NCBI GenBank assembly: GCA_040768585.1
Contig: JAXGMQ010000001.1
Location: 744,001-808,000 of the forward strand
Reading direction: 5' to 3'
From: JAXGMQ01 sp040768585
Lineage (GTDB): Bacteria; Caldisericota; Caldisericia; JAAYUI01
DNA: 64,000 bases
Below, piece by piece: positions 53,501 through 62,639 of the stretch. Each line of letters starts with the position of its first letter. Position 1 is the first letter of the stretch. The notes below the pieces were generated by a model, which was not told the origin of the DNA, searched no databases, and saw only the letters and a program-made list of their open reading frames with translations. The position numbers and the translations under genes were made by a program.

Positions 53501-53540
53501 AAAAACAAAAATGCCCTCCATTGTATGGAGGGCATTTTTA
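53501..53540. terminator. Strong bidirectional intrinsic terminator
   Basis: Perfect 10-bp stem ATGCCCTCCA-TTGTA-TGGAGGGCAT (53511-53535) flanked by A-run and T-run, 18 bp behind the secreted gene at 53558-54079. Confidence 0.9.
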
Positions 53541-53557
53541 TGTGTATTACCTATGAT

Positions 53558-54079
53558 TTACTCGCGGTCAATTCCCTCTGGAACGATGTAGACATTGAGC
53601 GGTCTCTTGCGGAGTCTGACGTCAACGTTCGGGTTGACGGTTCTCTCAATCCTACCACTCTTGTCAGTCGCTCGAGAAATCAAGTTGTAGACGCCACCTG
53701 GTCCTGGAGGTGCTGACATATGGAACGACCATTCACCGGTCTTCTCATCAACATCGCAGTTGAACCAAGTCTGTCCGCCATCGGGCGAGATCTCTATTGA
53801 AGAGATCCTGGCCTGTGCCTTGAACTCACCAAGAACGGTGAAAGGTGTCTGAATTGTATCCATATCAAGAACATTGTTGAACCATGTTCTTGGTGTTGGA
53901 TCATTGGCGAGGTCTTCGGCACTACCGCCGCCTCCAGAGGAGGGGGCTGGTGGTGGTGGTGGAGCTGCAACGCAGCCGCCGCCGCCGCCTCAACCAAATG
54001 TACCGCCCGACACCGAGCTCAAGACGAATCCGCCAGCAAGCATCAGCAATACAGTTGCTATAACTATCGTCTTTTTCAT
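53558..54079 (-). pseudogene. Secreted sandwich-domain protein interrupted by a single in-frame TGA
   Basis: A frame of 173 codons with signal peptide MKKTIVIATVLLMLAGGFVL, a Gly/Pro-rich stretch and a C-terminal beta-sandwich (IEISPDGGQTWFNCDV, NLISRATDKSGR) that resembles the Mo-cofactor-dimerisation domain of sulfite oxidases. Codon 30 is TGA (53990-53992), inside a glycine run: ...GGTFG-stop-GGGGGC. Everything else is intact: promoter (54109-54138), AAAGGAGA before the ATG, and a terminator. Possible explanations: nonsense mutation, sequence error, or UGA read-through. A restart at ATG 53863 would lack export and the first strands. Confidence 0.75.
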
Positions 54080-54108
54080 AGGCTTCTCCTTTCTACGAAT
54101 CTGCATCG

Positions 54109-54138
54109 ATTCTACACCATCTGAGAACACAAGGTCAA
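54109..54138 (-). promoter_or_regulatory. Promoter of the TGA-interrupted secreted gene
   Basis: Minus strand: -35 TTGACC (54133-54138), 18-bp spacer, -10 TAGAAT (54109-54114), leader about 23 nt with AAAGGAGA. The rest of the 312-bp gap to 54391 shows no gene. Confidence 0.55.
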
Positions 54139-54391
54139 TAGTCCAATCAGTAGAAGTTTTCTCCTTGCGTTCCCAAACTAACTTCTACATCATAAATACT
54201 GCGCAAACACTGGCCGGTTCATGTTTATTAAAATACGAGAGTTGAATCAGAAGCAGAAAACTCGGAAGTGTCCATGCGTTTTAAACATTGCGTTGGAAAA
54301 CGTAAATCGGCTTGTCTCCACAATATACCGAAACATTACCGAATATATTACAGAAACGTACTCAAAATGGCTCAATAGACCAAATGAAACA

Positions 54392-55165
54392 CTAACCCAC
54401 AGGGGCTTGTATCTCAATCATTGGTATTTCCGTTTTATCAGGGTGTCTCAGGTGAATCATGCGAAGAGGGGCAATCACTTTCAAACCACGCTCCTCTATA
54501 TAATCAAAGAGTTTTTTGAAGCCATTTCCACATTCATCGTAGGAACCCTCATACACAACAGACACAACGTTGGCCTGGGGCATTGTCGCATCTCCGTCCT
54601 TCGTCACACCTCTTATCGCTTCGATATCGGTTGGTTCGGTTGAATATTCGGGTGTGTGGTAGACCGTCATGATTATTCCATTCTGGTTTTTTAGCTTTTC
54701 AGACTTGGCTTTTGCAAGCTCCTCGAACAATTGATGTTCACCGTCATACGTCGCCATTTTACGAACAGAAACGTATTCAAACGACGGGGACACCTTTTCA
54801 ATTGGGTCATGTACTTTCATGTAAGTCTCCTTTTGTGTTTTTTGAAGTAGTGTGTCACACACAAGAAGATAAGAATCCACAAGGTCTTTTCTCTTCTGTA
54901 GTTCATTTCTGTGTTCAGACAATACTTGTGTGGTATCGAGTCCCTGATTCATCCGCTCAAGATAGCGCGCAATATCTCGAAGCGGTAGATCGGCTCTTCG
55001 GAGTTTTGCAATAGTCCTTGCAGTATCAGCCTGGTCTTTGCTGTAGTACCTGTATGCATTACCCCAACCAACCTTCGCAGGTCGCAGCAGACCGATTTTG
55101 TCGTAATGCCTGAGCATCTTTGTCGTGATTCCGACAATCAATGAGAATTGACCAATTGTGTACAC
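54392..55165 (-). CDS. MerR-family regulator with GyrI-like effector domain
   Basis: 257 residues, GTG start behind GGAGG. N-terminal MerR winged helix: TIGQFSLIVGITTKMLRHYDKIGLL and YRYYSKDQ, then a coiled-coil dimer helix (residues 75-115). C-terminal 150 residues match GyrI-like/BmrR effector-binding domains (YVSVRKMATYDGEHQLFEEL, VVYEGSYDECGNGFKKLFDYI). Such regulators sense drugs or other hydrophobic cations and twist a 19-bp spacer promoter; exactly such a promoter is in front of its own gene. Confidence 0.9.
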   Translation of the reverse strand: MYTIGQFSLIVGITTKMLRHYDKIGLLRPAKVGWGNAYRYYSKDQADTARTIAKLRRADLPLRDIARYLERMNQGLDTTQVLSEHRNELQKRKDLVDSYLLVCDTLLQKTQKETYMKVHDPIEKVSPSFEYVSVRKMATYDGEHQLFEELAKAKSEKLKNQNGIIMTVYHTPEYSTEPTDIEAIRGVTKDGDATMPQANVVSVVYEGSYDECGNGFKKLFDYIEERGLKVIAPLRMIHLRHPDKTEIPMIEIQAPVG

Positions 55166-55187
55166 CTATCTCTCACCTCCAAAGAAG

Positions 55188-55218
55188 AGACTAGAGGTTA
55201 CCATAGTGGTAAAGTCAA
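55188..55218 (-). promoter_or_regulatory. MerR-type promoter with 19-bp spacer and operator dyad
   Basis: Minus strand: -35 TTGACT (55213-55218), 19-bp spacer, -10 TAGTCT (55188-55193). The spacer holds the dyad TTACCA-CTA-TGGTAA (55198-55212). Over-long spacer with central dyad is the hallmark of MerR control; here autoregulation of the regulator gene. Confidence 0.85.
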
Positions 55219-55400
55219 GTGTTTTGAAGAACTATGCAAAAACTTAGAATTCATGCAATCTTTTGTGAAATAAAATCAAAAACTACGTATAAAATGCATC
55301 TCGTAGATACAATCCCTGTGCAATATTTTACAATCATTATACAAACAGCAACTTGACTCCACTGTTTGCTGTATATAGCTTTGCATGTAGGAGGTGCACA

Positions 55401-56525
55401 ATGCTAGGGAAAATCTTTGGAGCTGTCTTGGTTCTTATCATTTCAACAACATCACCTGTTTGTCTTACTCCAATTGAAATCAGCCAGGAGCAGTTTGGTG
55501 TTTATGATGTTTCTGAGGGGATAATCGTTTATAAGGCATTCGATGAGTCTGGAAAAATTGAAGTGTTTACAAAGAATGTTGACACAAACGAGGAGAAGAA
55601 GATTTCAAAAAACGGAGCCAAGAAATGGACTCCTTTCATTTGTAATAACTATGTTTTATGGACTCAACGTGTAGGTAGAAATTATGAGATGGTGTTATAC
55701 AACATGAAATCAGAGGAAACCGAAGTAATCGCGGAAAATACATTCAATTTTTCAATTAGACCGGCACTAACCGATAAATGGATTGTGTGGATAGAAAGAA
55801 AATTAGAAGAAAACGACATGCTTGCCTACAATCTCGAAACAAAAGAGAAAATCTCTCTGATAGAAGACAAGACAATCATGGTGGGTAAACCTGTTGTTGT
55901 TGGTGATAATGCTTTCTATGTTTACTCAGGCAAGAGTGATTGCGAAGAAACAGAGAGAGTTTTTCACCTTAACTCATTCAATCTTATGACAGGGGAAACA
56001 GAACTAGTTCACACAGGCTTAGGGAGTCAGGTAAATATGCATGGACAAGGTGATTGGGTTGTATGGAATGAAAAAATCGACATGAATTCATTTAAGCTAT
56101 TTCTATACCAGATAAGCGAAAAGAAGACCATTCAAGTTGAAACATCTGACCACTTGCCAATCGATTTAGCGATGTGCGGTGAAACAGTTGTTTATATCGC
56201 AAGCACAGATTCAAGTGAGTTCTCGGCCATTTACATGCTTAACGTACCAGATGAAAACCCAACACCAAAAGTAATTTATTCCTCTGATTCTCAAAAATTT
56301 TTCCCAGAGTGTGGTGATAATGTTGTGCTTTGGCATGATATCATCGAGCCTGGGGGAAGGAACAAAATTAAAGGAATTGTGATATCAACTGGTGATGTTT
56401 TTTCTGTATCAGATTCACCCAAAAGCCAGTATCTGTCATTTTTTAAGGATGGCATCATAGACTGGGTGGAAGGTCAACCCGAAGATGGAAGAGTCGAGAA
56501 GATTTACAAACTTTCTGTTCGATAA
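55401..56525 (+). CDS. Secreted TolB-like/six-bladed propeller protein
   Basis: 374 residues from ATG 55401, six bases after AGGAGG; the frame is open upstream but non-coding. Signal peptide MLGKIFGAVLVLIISTTSPV. Blades contain repeated W-x-x-R/D strands: YVLWTQRVGRNYEMVLYN, WIVWIERKLEENDMLAYN, DWVVWNEKIDMNSFKLFLY, VVLWHDIIEPGGRNKI. The alternating pattern fits TolB-like propellers. No partner gene. Divergent from the MerR gene 235 bp away. Confidence 0.72.
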   Translation: MLGKIFGAVLVLIISTTSPVCLTPIEISQEQFGVYDVSEGIIVYKAFDESGKIEVFTKNVDTNEEKKISKNGAKKWTPFICNNYVLWTQRVGRNYEMVLYNMKSEETEVIAENTFNFSIRPALTDKWIVWIERKLEENDMLAYNLETKEKISLIEDKTIMVGKPVVVGDNAFYVYSGKSDCEETERVFHLNSFNLMTGETELVHTGLGSQVNMHGQGDWVVWNEKIDMNSFKLFLYQISEKKTIQVETSDHLPIDLAMCGETVVYIASTDSSEFSAIYMLNVPDENPTPKVIYSSDSQKFFPECGDNVVLWHDIIEPGGRNKIKGIVISTGDVFSVSDSPKSQYLSFFKDGIIDWVEGQPEDGRVEKIYKLSVR

Positions 56526-56702
56526 AAAATATTGGAGAAATACTGCTAAAATGTTGGATGACGTCCACAGAATAACGAAATCGATAAGCATAGAAATCCA
56601 GTACAGCAGGTTCCGAATCACAAACAAAAGAAATGAATTGTGATAATTCAGTAAACATTCCTAATACAAAGATAATGACCATACTAAAAAAGAAAACGAG
56701 TG

Positions 56703-56987
56703 CTATTTTGCCAAAATGTGGTTCAGTTCTTCTATGACCTGTTCAAGTCGCTTCAGCTCCGGGTAATATTTTATCTTCTGAGCGTTTTTTTCAGTTGTGA
56801 CAAAACCCTGATACCGCAACACCCTGAGGTGCTGAGAAACTATCGCCTGCTCAAGGTTCAGTTTCTTTGTTATTTCACTCACATTTATCATTGGGTTGCG
56901 AATGAGCAGCTCCATCATCGCCATTCGAGTCGGATGCGCAAGAGCCTTCAATCCCCCCACAAGATTTGAACTTGTCTCTACCTTCAT
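56703..56987 (-). CDS. ArsR-family winged-helix regulator without cysteines
   Basis: 94 residues from ATG 56987. Winged helix: LKALAHPTRMAMMELLIRN, VSEITKKLNLEQAIVSQHL and VLRYQGFVTTEKNAQKIKYY. No Cys at all, so it is not a thiol-based metal sensor; His or carboxylate sensing or phage-type ArsR control are possible. Longer start options (57080) would run into the divergent gene at 57031. Divergent from that stalk-domain gene with 43 bp between starts, so it may control it. Confidence 0.8.
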   Translation of the reverse strand: MKVETSSNLVGGLKALAHPTRMAMMELLIRNPMINVSEITKKLNLEQAIVSQHLRVLRYQGFVTTEKNAQKIKYYPELKRLEQVIEELNHILAK

Positions 56988-57030
56988 GGGTACTATGATA
57001 TGTGGGTAAAATGGAGTGTGAAAGAGCGAC

Positions 57031-57750
57031 ATGATCAAAAAGATATATAAATTTGTTAACATTTGTCTGCTATTGCTCATTATTGCTTGCTTATCTGGGT
57101 TTACAAATTCGGATGAAACAACGATAAAAATCGCAACCCCACCATCTGGTCTTCACACAAGAGAAACCAGCCTCTTTCTTAGAGGCAGCGTGTCAAACAC
57201 CAACATAAACTCGGTCGATCTCTTACTCGACGGAGCGACTATAGGTCGAATCAGCACTTCTTGCAAAGATGGCACTTTTTCAAACACTGTAACACTGGGT
57301 GCTGGCAAGACTGCCATCACAGCCCAAGCATTTTCAGATGGTCAATATATCGAGGCTGGAATCGTTGTATACAGAGACTGCTCTGTGACAGCTGGAATCG
57401 GTGAGAGTCAAGTGTATGTAAACTCCGGAATAGACTACCTGGCAAACCCCATCCTGATAATTTATGGCAGGTCACTTGTGCCGCTTCGCGAGTTTGCCAA
57501 TTTCTTTGGAGCCGAGGTTGGCTGGGATGATGTAAATCGGGAGATCACAGTCACACTTGGAAGACTCAAATCGAGTATCAAACTCGGTTCAGATCAGGGA
57601 ACAATTGACGGGGTGAAAACCAAATGCGACCCCCCAGCAAAGTCAATCAACAGTACAGCATATGTCCCTTCGAGGTTCCTTGCCTCTATGGTTGGCGGGG
57701 GGGTGTCCTGGAACGGCAGCACAAAGATGCTCACAGTTGCAGTTCCGTAG
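57031..57750 (+). CDS. Secreted stalk-domain (copper-amine-oxidase-N type) protein
   Basis: 239 residues. Signal peptide MIKKIYKFVNICLLLLIIACLSGF (possible lipobox at IIAC). Residues about 30-110 are an Ig-like sandwich (SLFLRGSVSNTNINSVDLLLDG), residues 120-239 a stalk domain: GRSLVPLREFANFFGAEVGW, VNREITVTLG, STAYVPSRFLASMVGGGVSW. Same domain family as the partial gene at 1-1410 and the C-terminus of 59375-60883. Probably controlled by the divergent ArsR-like gene. Confidence 0.82.
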   Translation: MIKKIYKFVNICLLLLIIACLSGFTNSDETTIKIATPPSGLHTRETSLFLRGSVSNTNINSVDLLLDGATIGRISTSCKDGTFSNTVTLGAGKTAITAQAFSDGQYIEAGIVVYRDCSVTAGIGESQVYVNSGIDYLANPILIIYGRSLVPLREFANFFGAEVGWDDVNREITVTLGRLKSSIKLGSDQGTIDGVKTKCDPPAKSINSTAYVPSRFLASMVGGGVSWNGSTKMLTVAVP

Positions 57751-58234
57751 GGTTCCCAAAATATTTTAATAAAAATCTGGGGAGTGGTATCCGGCAGGTT
57801 GGTTATTGAAATCCCATACCACACGTTTTATCGTTGTTCGAATTGCACGTTAATCTTATCAGTTGATAAATCCTGAAAGTTTGGGCTTTCCTTAAAGAGA
57901 AAAATCAAATCCCCAACTGCAAGCAGACAGTCCGGTGAATGAAGTTTTCTCAATGAGAACTGTCTAAATAACTCAGACTATTTTTAGGGTTACCTTCCCT
58001 CAAACTCCCTCGAATAATACTTACAAGTCTTCATGCCTCAAATTGAATCCACAAGTGTTCTCTTTCAAATATAGAAGAAATGCATATTGGTAACTGGTGA
58101 ATTTGATCTGTGTTTGTTTTGCAGATGATTAACTATTTAGATCTACGCACCCCCCACTAGTGAGGGGTGAAACGGTACACATAGGTGCATATCGAAGTTA
58201 CAAACTTCGATATGCGCCTATGAAATAATTATTG
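57751..58234. other. Intergenic region with long inverted repeat
   Basis: 484 bp without gene. Near its right end a 19-bp stem with one G-T pair, ATAGGTGCATATCGAAGTT / AACTTCGATATGCGCCTAT (58181-58221, 3-nt loop), stands 14 bp behind the ccdA stop. It has no T-run, so it is either a transcript-end stabiliser or a site for a DNA-binding protein. The remainder shows nothing. Confidence 0.5.
58181..58221. repeat. 19-bp inverted repeat behind ccdA
   Basis: See the surrounding gap. The stem is nearly perfect and much longer than needed for a terminator; the T-tail is missing on both strands. Confidence 0.7.
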
Positions 58235-58921
58235 TTATGCCAGGTATAGCAAATACAGACCAACGATGACAATCAATAATCCAAAGACTACTCTCAATAC
58301 TCCAGATATTTTACTGAAACCTTTGTTGTTGATGTATGCCTGAAGCGATCCCGCTGTCATGCCAACAGCCAAAATCATCGCTGAATGACCAAGCGCATAC
58401 ACAAAGAACAAGAATGACCCCCAAACTATGTTGCCTGCTGATCCTGTGCCAACCAAAGCCATCAAGATGACAAGAATCGGAGCAGCACACGGAGTGGACA
58501 CAAACCCAAAAAGAAGTCCAAGAACAAAAGCGCCAAATAGTCCTGTTTGAGGTTTTTTCAATACTTGAGGAACTGGAATATTGACGCTGATAATATCAGC
58601 AAACATCAAACCCATTACGATACAAACCGCCGCCAGGAAATAATACACCCATGAACCCGTCAGATTTATGCTTGATCCTATTAGCGCTGTTATAACTCCA
58701 AGAATAGAAAACGCGAGGACGAGTCCAAGCACAAAAATAAGGGTGAAAATAACTGATCTTTTATAATTGGTTTTTTCTCCCTGGTAAGCTCCTGCTGCGC
58801 CAATCATCAATGGGACAACAGCGAGTACGCAAGGATTGGAAGCTGTCAAAATACCTGCAAACAAAACAGCAAATGGAGACCACCAGACATACGTTTCAAC
58901 TATCTCTTTTAGCCCATTCAT
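58235..58921 (-). CDS. ccdA: CcdA-like membrane electron carrier
   Basis: 228 residues, six membrane helices. Conserved Cys in TASNPCVLAVVPLMIGAAGAY and STPCAAPILVILMALVGTG (parts) are the pair that relays electrons from cytoplasmic thioredoxin across the membrane. FGFVSTPCAAPIL is typical. Start ATG directly after the thioredoxin-gene stop. Final gene of the seven-gene redox operon; it probably reduces the membrane thioredoxin encoded just upstream. Confidence 0.92.
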   Translation of the reverse strand: MNGLKEIVETYVWWSPFAVLFAGILTASNPCVLAVVPLMIGAAGAYQGEKTNYKRSVIFTLIFVLGLVLAFSILGVITALIGSSINLTGSWVYYFLAAVCIVMGLMFADIISVNIPVPQVLKKPQTGLFGAFVLGLLFGFVSTPCAAPILVILMALVGTGSAGNIVWGSFLFFVYALGHSAMILAVGMTAGSLQAYINNKGFSKISGVLRVVFGLLIVIVGLYLLYLA

Positions 58922-59320
58922 TTATTCAACCTCACAGCCAATGGAGTTCAACTGATCTATTATCCAATCACGAACCTCAGGCACCTCTTGCTCGGTAATA
59001 ACCCTTCTGTACACCTCAACAGCATCCTCATCGAAGATAATAACGGTTGGAATGACGGTAACATCGAATAAATCCTTGACAGTGTTATTGATAAAGTAGG
59101 TGTGAATCGTGACTCTGTCGCCAATATCCTCTTTCAGCTTCTCCATAACCGGCTGCATCAGTTGACAGGGGATACAAAGGTCAGCCCCTATTTCTACAAC
59201 CGTATACTCACCTTGTCTTGGCATTTCATACTCAGAGCCTGGTCTTGTAAACTTTGTGACAATTATTGCTATCACAATCAGTACAACGGCAGAAAGCACA
59301 ATCATCTTCCACTTTTCCAT
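58922..59320 (-). CDS. Membrane-anchored thioredoxin-like protein
   Basis: 132 residues. One N-terminal helix (MIVLSAVVLIVIAIIV) anchors it; the outside domain has the active site DLCIPCQLM and the cis-Pro in VIPTVIIF. CIPC rather than CGPC suggests a special redox potential. Partner of CcdA (next gene, adjoining stop/start). GAGGT precedes the ATG. Confidence 0.9.
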   Translation of the reverse strand: MEKWKMIVLSAVVLIVIAIIVTKFTRPGSEYEMPRQGEYTVVEIGADLCIPCQLMQPVMEKLKEDIGDRVTIHTYFINNTVKDLFDVTVIPTVIIFDEDAVEVYRRVITEQEVPEVRDWIIDQLNSIGCEVE

Positions 59321-59374
59321 GTATACCTCTTTTCGTATATCGACTATCAGTTCAATACCTGGCGTGTACCAAAC

Positions 59375-60883
59375 TTACTTTGCGGTCAGTATTACCTCTT
59401 TTGTTTTGCTGATATATTCAACGTCGCACCCAAGGTTTTCTGCAATGAATCTCAGCGGGACAAGCGTTCTTCCATTGACGATAACTGGCGTAACACTGAC
59501 ATCATCAGATATCTGTTGTTCAACTCCATTTACGAGCGCAACTGATTTGCCAACAGTCAACACAATCTCTTTATCGTCAAGATCAATCGTTATTTGCTTC
59601 AGATATTGATCCCACTTGATATCTCCACCAATGGGTTCGACAACGTATCTGGCAGGAAGGAAGGTTCTACTGTGGATGATCTCCGGTTTTGAATCCATCG
59701 TCACATTGTACTTGTCCCTTGTGTAGGAATTTGATCCGATTGTATATGTCAGCTTGTTTGGCTTCTGAGCAAAAACTATGAATTCATTACCATCAGCCAC
59801 AAAGATTCTGTTGGAACAGATTATGGTTTTATCAAGATCATACCCTAAATCCTCAGACCACTCGGTTTTGCCCGTTTCAATATCAATGCTAACGATTTCA
59901 TCAGATTCGCAGCAGACAAGTATTCTTTTGTCTGATATGTTCAGCACTGACATCTTGCCTTTCCCAACCAGGGCATACCAGAGCTCTTTGGCAGGCTTTA
60001 TGCAACATGTACCACCACAGAATGTCCCATCGAGACACTGAATCCTAAAATTCGATGTTGTGCAAACAACCTTATTATCTACTATACCGACGCTTGTGAC
60101 ATCAGCATAGGTTTGATACTTCCACCTCGCGGTTCCATCTAAATCAAAGGCAAACAGGGATGACCCGGATATTGCATACACCTTATCATCGCTTATCACA
60201 ATCGGGGTGGTAATCATGCTTTCGCAAACGAAGCTCCACAATTTCTCGCCGTTCTCTTGATTCAGGCAATAAAGCTTTTTGTCTGTTGACCCAATAAATA
60301 CTTTTCCATCACAAACACTTGGAATACTGACAATCGATTTATCCGTTTTAAAACTCCATTTATTTTCAAGATTATTAGCGTCAAGACATACGAGTGTGCC
60401 GTCTCTCAAACCAACGAATATATCGTCATCTTGCTGCTGTGGTGGAGCTGTAATTCTAGAATCAGCCTTGTAGGTGTGTGAAATCTTTCCTGTTTTACGA
60501 CTTAGTTTTATAACATCATTCCCCGATGCCTGGTACACACTATCTGAATTCACAAATGGAGCAAACTCAACTCGAGTTGATAGCTCTGATTGCTCCCATA
60601 TGATCTCTCCAGTTGTTGCATCCTGTGAAATCAGTTTTCCACCTTCTGTTACAAGATAGACTGAATTGTCGTACAGAACTGGATGACAAACCAATTTCTC
60701 ATCAAATTCCCTCTTGTGAAGAATGGTGAGTTTTTCATTCGGTATGCATTGATTGTCTATCTCGGAGGTGTGTCCAATGTTTCCGCCATAACAAATCCAC
60801 GAACAGACCGACTCACCATTGCTGCTGGATATAAAGAGAGCCAAAATAACAATCAATGTGAGTATGTATGAGATTTTCTTCAT
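59375..60883 (-). CDS. Secreted PQQ-like propeller with C-terminal stalk domains, cysteine-rich
   Basis: 502 residues from ATG 60883 (ATGA overlap with the upstream thioredoxin; GTAGGAAA before it). Signal peptide ISYILTLIVILALFISSSNG. Residues 30-370: PQQ-like blades such as GKVFIGSTDKKLYCLNQENG. Residues 375-502: two stalk repeats, SRTFLPARYVVEPIGG and GRTLVPLRFIAENLGC. About 17 cysteines, including a GTFCGGTCCIKP cluster, unusual for an exported protein and fitting for a substrate of the thioredoxin/CcdA genes around it. Role unknown: scaffold, sensor or redox substrate. Confidence 0.85.
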   Translation of the reverse strand: MKKISYILTLIVILALFISSSNGESVCSWICYGGNIGHTSEIDNQCIPNEKLTILHKREFDEKLVCHPVLYDNSVYLVTEGGKLISQDATTGEIIWEQSELSTRVEFAPFVNSDSVYQASGNDVIKLSRKTGKISHTYKADSRITAPPQQQDDDIFVGLRDGTLVCLDANNLENKWSFKTDKSIVSIPSVCDGKVFIGSTDKKLYCLNQENGEKLWSFVCESMITTPIVISDDKVYAISGSSLFAFDLDGTARWKYQTYADVTSVGIVDNKVVCTTSNFRIQCLDGTFCGGTCCIKPAKELWYALVGKGKMSVLNISDKRILVCCESDEIVSIDIETGKTEWSEDLGYDLDKTIICSNRIFVADGNEFIVFAQKPNKLTYTIGSNSYTRDKYNVTMDSKPEIIHSRTFLPARYVVEPIGGDIKWDQYLKQITIDLDDKEIVLTVGKSVALVNGVEQQISDDVSVTPVIVNGRTLVPLRFIAENLGCDVEYISKTKEVILTAK

Positions 60884-61254
60884 TTTCCTACTCCACATTC
60901 CGAAATGTATGAAACTACATCCTCTCTTTGAACAACACCCTCAAATCTGTATCTTTCGTTTCCACTAATATCGTAGAATATTGTTGTGGGTATGACTCTA
61001 ATTCCATATTTTGAGGCAGCGTCGGGGTCATCTCTCACATCAATAACCCTTATATCAACCTTATCACCCATCTGATCTCCAACACTCTCTAGAATCTTGT
61101 TCATCTCAATACATGGAATGCAGTTGTCTCTTCCAATCTTAACAACGATTGGAACAGCACCAACACTTGCTTTATCGCTGCTTACTCCACCTGAACAAGA
61201 TACAAAAATCATCGAAACCAAAACCAGCAATACCGCATATCTTATTGCTTTCAT
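60880..61254 (-). CDS. Thioredoxin-like lipoprotein
   Basis: 124 residues from ATG 61254 (TGATG overlap with the upstream gene). Lipobox FVSC (residue about 20) anchors it outside. Active site DNCIPCIEM, cis-Pro in VIPTTIFYD. Same CIPC motif as the second thioredoxin in the operon. It overlaps the propeller gene by four bases. Likely exchanges disulfides with exported partners. Confidence 0.9.
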   Translation of the reverse strand: MKAIRYAVLLVLVSMIFVSCSGGVSSDKASVGAVPIVVKIGRDNCIPCIEMNKILESVGDQMGDKVDIRVIDVRDDPDAASKYGIRVIPTTIFYDISGNERYRFEGVVQREDVVSYISECGVGK

Positions 61255-61493
61255 CACTGATGCTCCTTAATGAATTGAATAATCTCATTCACGGAATTGA
61301 TTTTTCCTGACGAGACCACAACTCCATCAAAAGCCAAAGCCGGCGTTACCATTACGCCAAAGCTCATAATCTCCGTTATCTGCGAAATCTTCACAATCTC
61401 GACATCGATACCGAGTTGTGCAACCGCCTCGAAAACGTTTTTTTCCAGTTTCTGACACTTGGGGCATCCAGTTCCAAGTACTTGTATCTTCAT
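61254..61493 (-). CDS. Mini-thioredoxin (redox-active disulfide protein 2 family)
   Basis: 79 residues. GTGCPKCQKLEKNV carries the CPKC site; TPALAFDGVVVSSG the cis-Pro. No signal: cytoplasmic. This family commonly sits next to YraQ-type permeases, as here (12 bp behind). Probably links the permease to cytoplasmic thiols. Confidence 0.93.
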   Translation of the reverse strand: MKIQVLGTGCPKCQKLEKNVFEAVAQLGIDVEIVKISQITEIMSFGVMVTPALAFDGVVVSSGKINSVNEIIQFIKEHQ

Positions 61494-61505
61494 GCTACCT
61501 CCTTT

Positions 61506-62633
61506 TTAGTAAATCATACCGAATATCCAACCAGCAAGGGCTGATAAGACGATTACGAGAAGAAAGAAAACGATGGCTTTTTTTGAACCCAACACCTTGT
61601 AGACCACAAGCATTGATGGCAAGGACAGGGCGGGACCGGCGAGAAGGAGGGACAGAGCTGGGCCATTGCCCATACCAGATTTCATCAGGTTCTCAACGAT
61701 TGGCACTTCGGTAAGGGTGGCGAAATACATGAATGCGCCAACCACGGAAGCCGCTAGATTAGAAAGGATTGAGTTGCCACCTACCGCATTTTGTATCCAC
61801 TCCTGCGGAATTATCTTGAAGATAAATCCCGATATCAACACTCCAAAAAACAGAAGGGGCAATATCTGCTTGGTTAGTGTCCAGGTTTGGTCCATCCATC
61901 CATAGAATCTTTTCTTATTGAGGAACAAAATGGAAAAGATGAGTGTCAACAGAGTAAATCCGCCAACCAACCACCACTTGATGCTGTTGATTGCCTCTCC
62001 CGCTTGTATGTTCCAGGTTGCAAATATCAGAACAAACACAATTGAAGTAAGAATCAAGGCTGACTTCCAGACAGGGAAATCGCCATTCTCTGGGATGACA
62101 ATTTTGGATATCCTCTCGCTGTCCTCTCTTTTGAAGCTTTTTTCCATAATAATTCCGATGATCACGGCAAGGAGAATGGCAGACACGATTCTTGCCAATC
62201 CGATTTGCCAACCAAGTGCTTTGAACGACAAAACCATGGCAAGGATGTTTATGGCCGGGCCTGAGAACAAAAATGTGGTGGCTGGACCTATCCCAGCTCC
62301 AGAGTTATATATACCCGCGAAGAGCGGGAGAACCGTACAGGAGCAGACAGCAAGAATCGACCCACTGACTGAAGCCATCAGATATGCCCAGAACTTTCCA
62401 AATGACCCAGACAGAATCCTGATGACAGAACTTGAGGAGATCATGTTGGTGATTCCACCTGCGATAAAAAGAGCTGGAACCAGACACGTAAGAATGTGTA
62501 ATCTTGCGTACTCATTGAGCATCCTCAATGCTTCACTGATAGCTTCCAGGAAAAATGCGGTGTTTAGATCAATAAAGTACGCCAGCAAAAAAACACCAAG
62601 AAATATCAATCCGATCTTTATTTCATTCTTCAT
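61506..62633 (-). CDS. YraQ/ArsP-type permease (PF03773)
   Basis: 375 residues, about ten membrane helices. Signature AVCSCTVLPLFAGIYNSGAG and FLFSGPAINILAMVLS, with the paired Cys thought to bind thiophilic substrate, recurs in the second half (LLLAGPALSLPSMLVV). Relatives export organoarsenicals or have unknown thiol-binding cargo. First structural gene after the ArsR regulator. Confidence 0.88.
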   Translation of the reverse strand: MKNEIKIGLIFLGVFLLAYFIDLNTAFFLEAISEALRMLNEYARLHILTCLVPALFIAGGITNMISSSSVIRILSGSFGKFWAYLMASVSGSILAVCSCTVLPLFAGIYNSGAGIGPATTFLFSGPAINILAMVLSFKALGWQIGLARIVSAILLAVIIGIIMEKSFKREDSERISKIVIPENGDFPVWKSALILTSIVFVLIFATWNIQAGEAINSIKWWLVGGFTLLTLIFSILFLNKKRFYGWMDQTWTLTKQILPLLFFGVLISGFIFKIIPQEWIQNAVGGNSILSNLAASVVGAFMYFATLTEVPIVENLMKSGMGNGPALSLLLAGPALSLPSMLVVYKVLGSKKAIVFFLLVIVLSALAGWIFGMIY

Positions 62634-62639
62634 CTGTTA

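Noticed and set aside
53558..54079. Genome-wide reassignment of UGA (as in code 4 or 25)
   Set aside because: Several intact genes end at TGA (trmD, the 60880 thioredoxin, others) and Trp and Gly use normal codons, so at most a local event.
58181..58221. Intrinsic terminator behind ccdA
   Set aside because: No T-run follows on either strand, and the stem is AT/GC mixed and unusually long.
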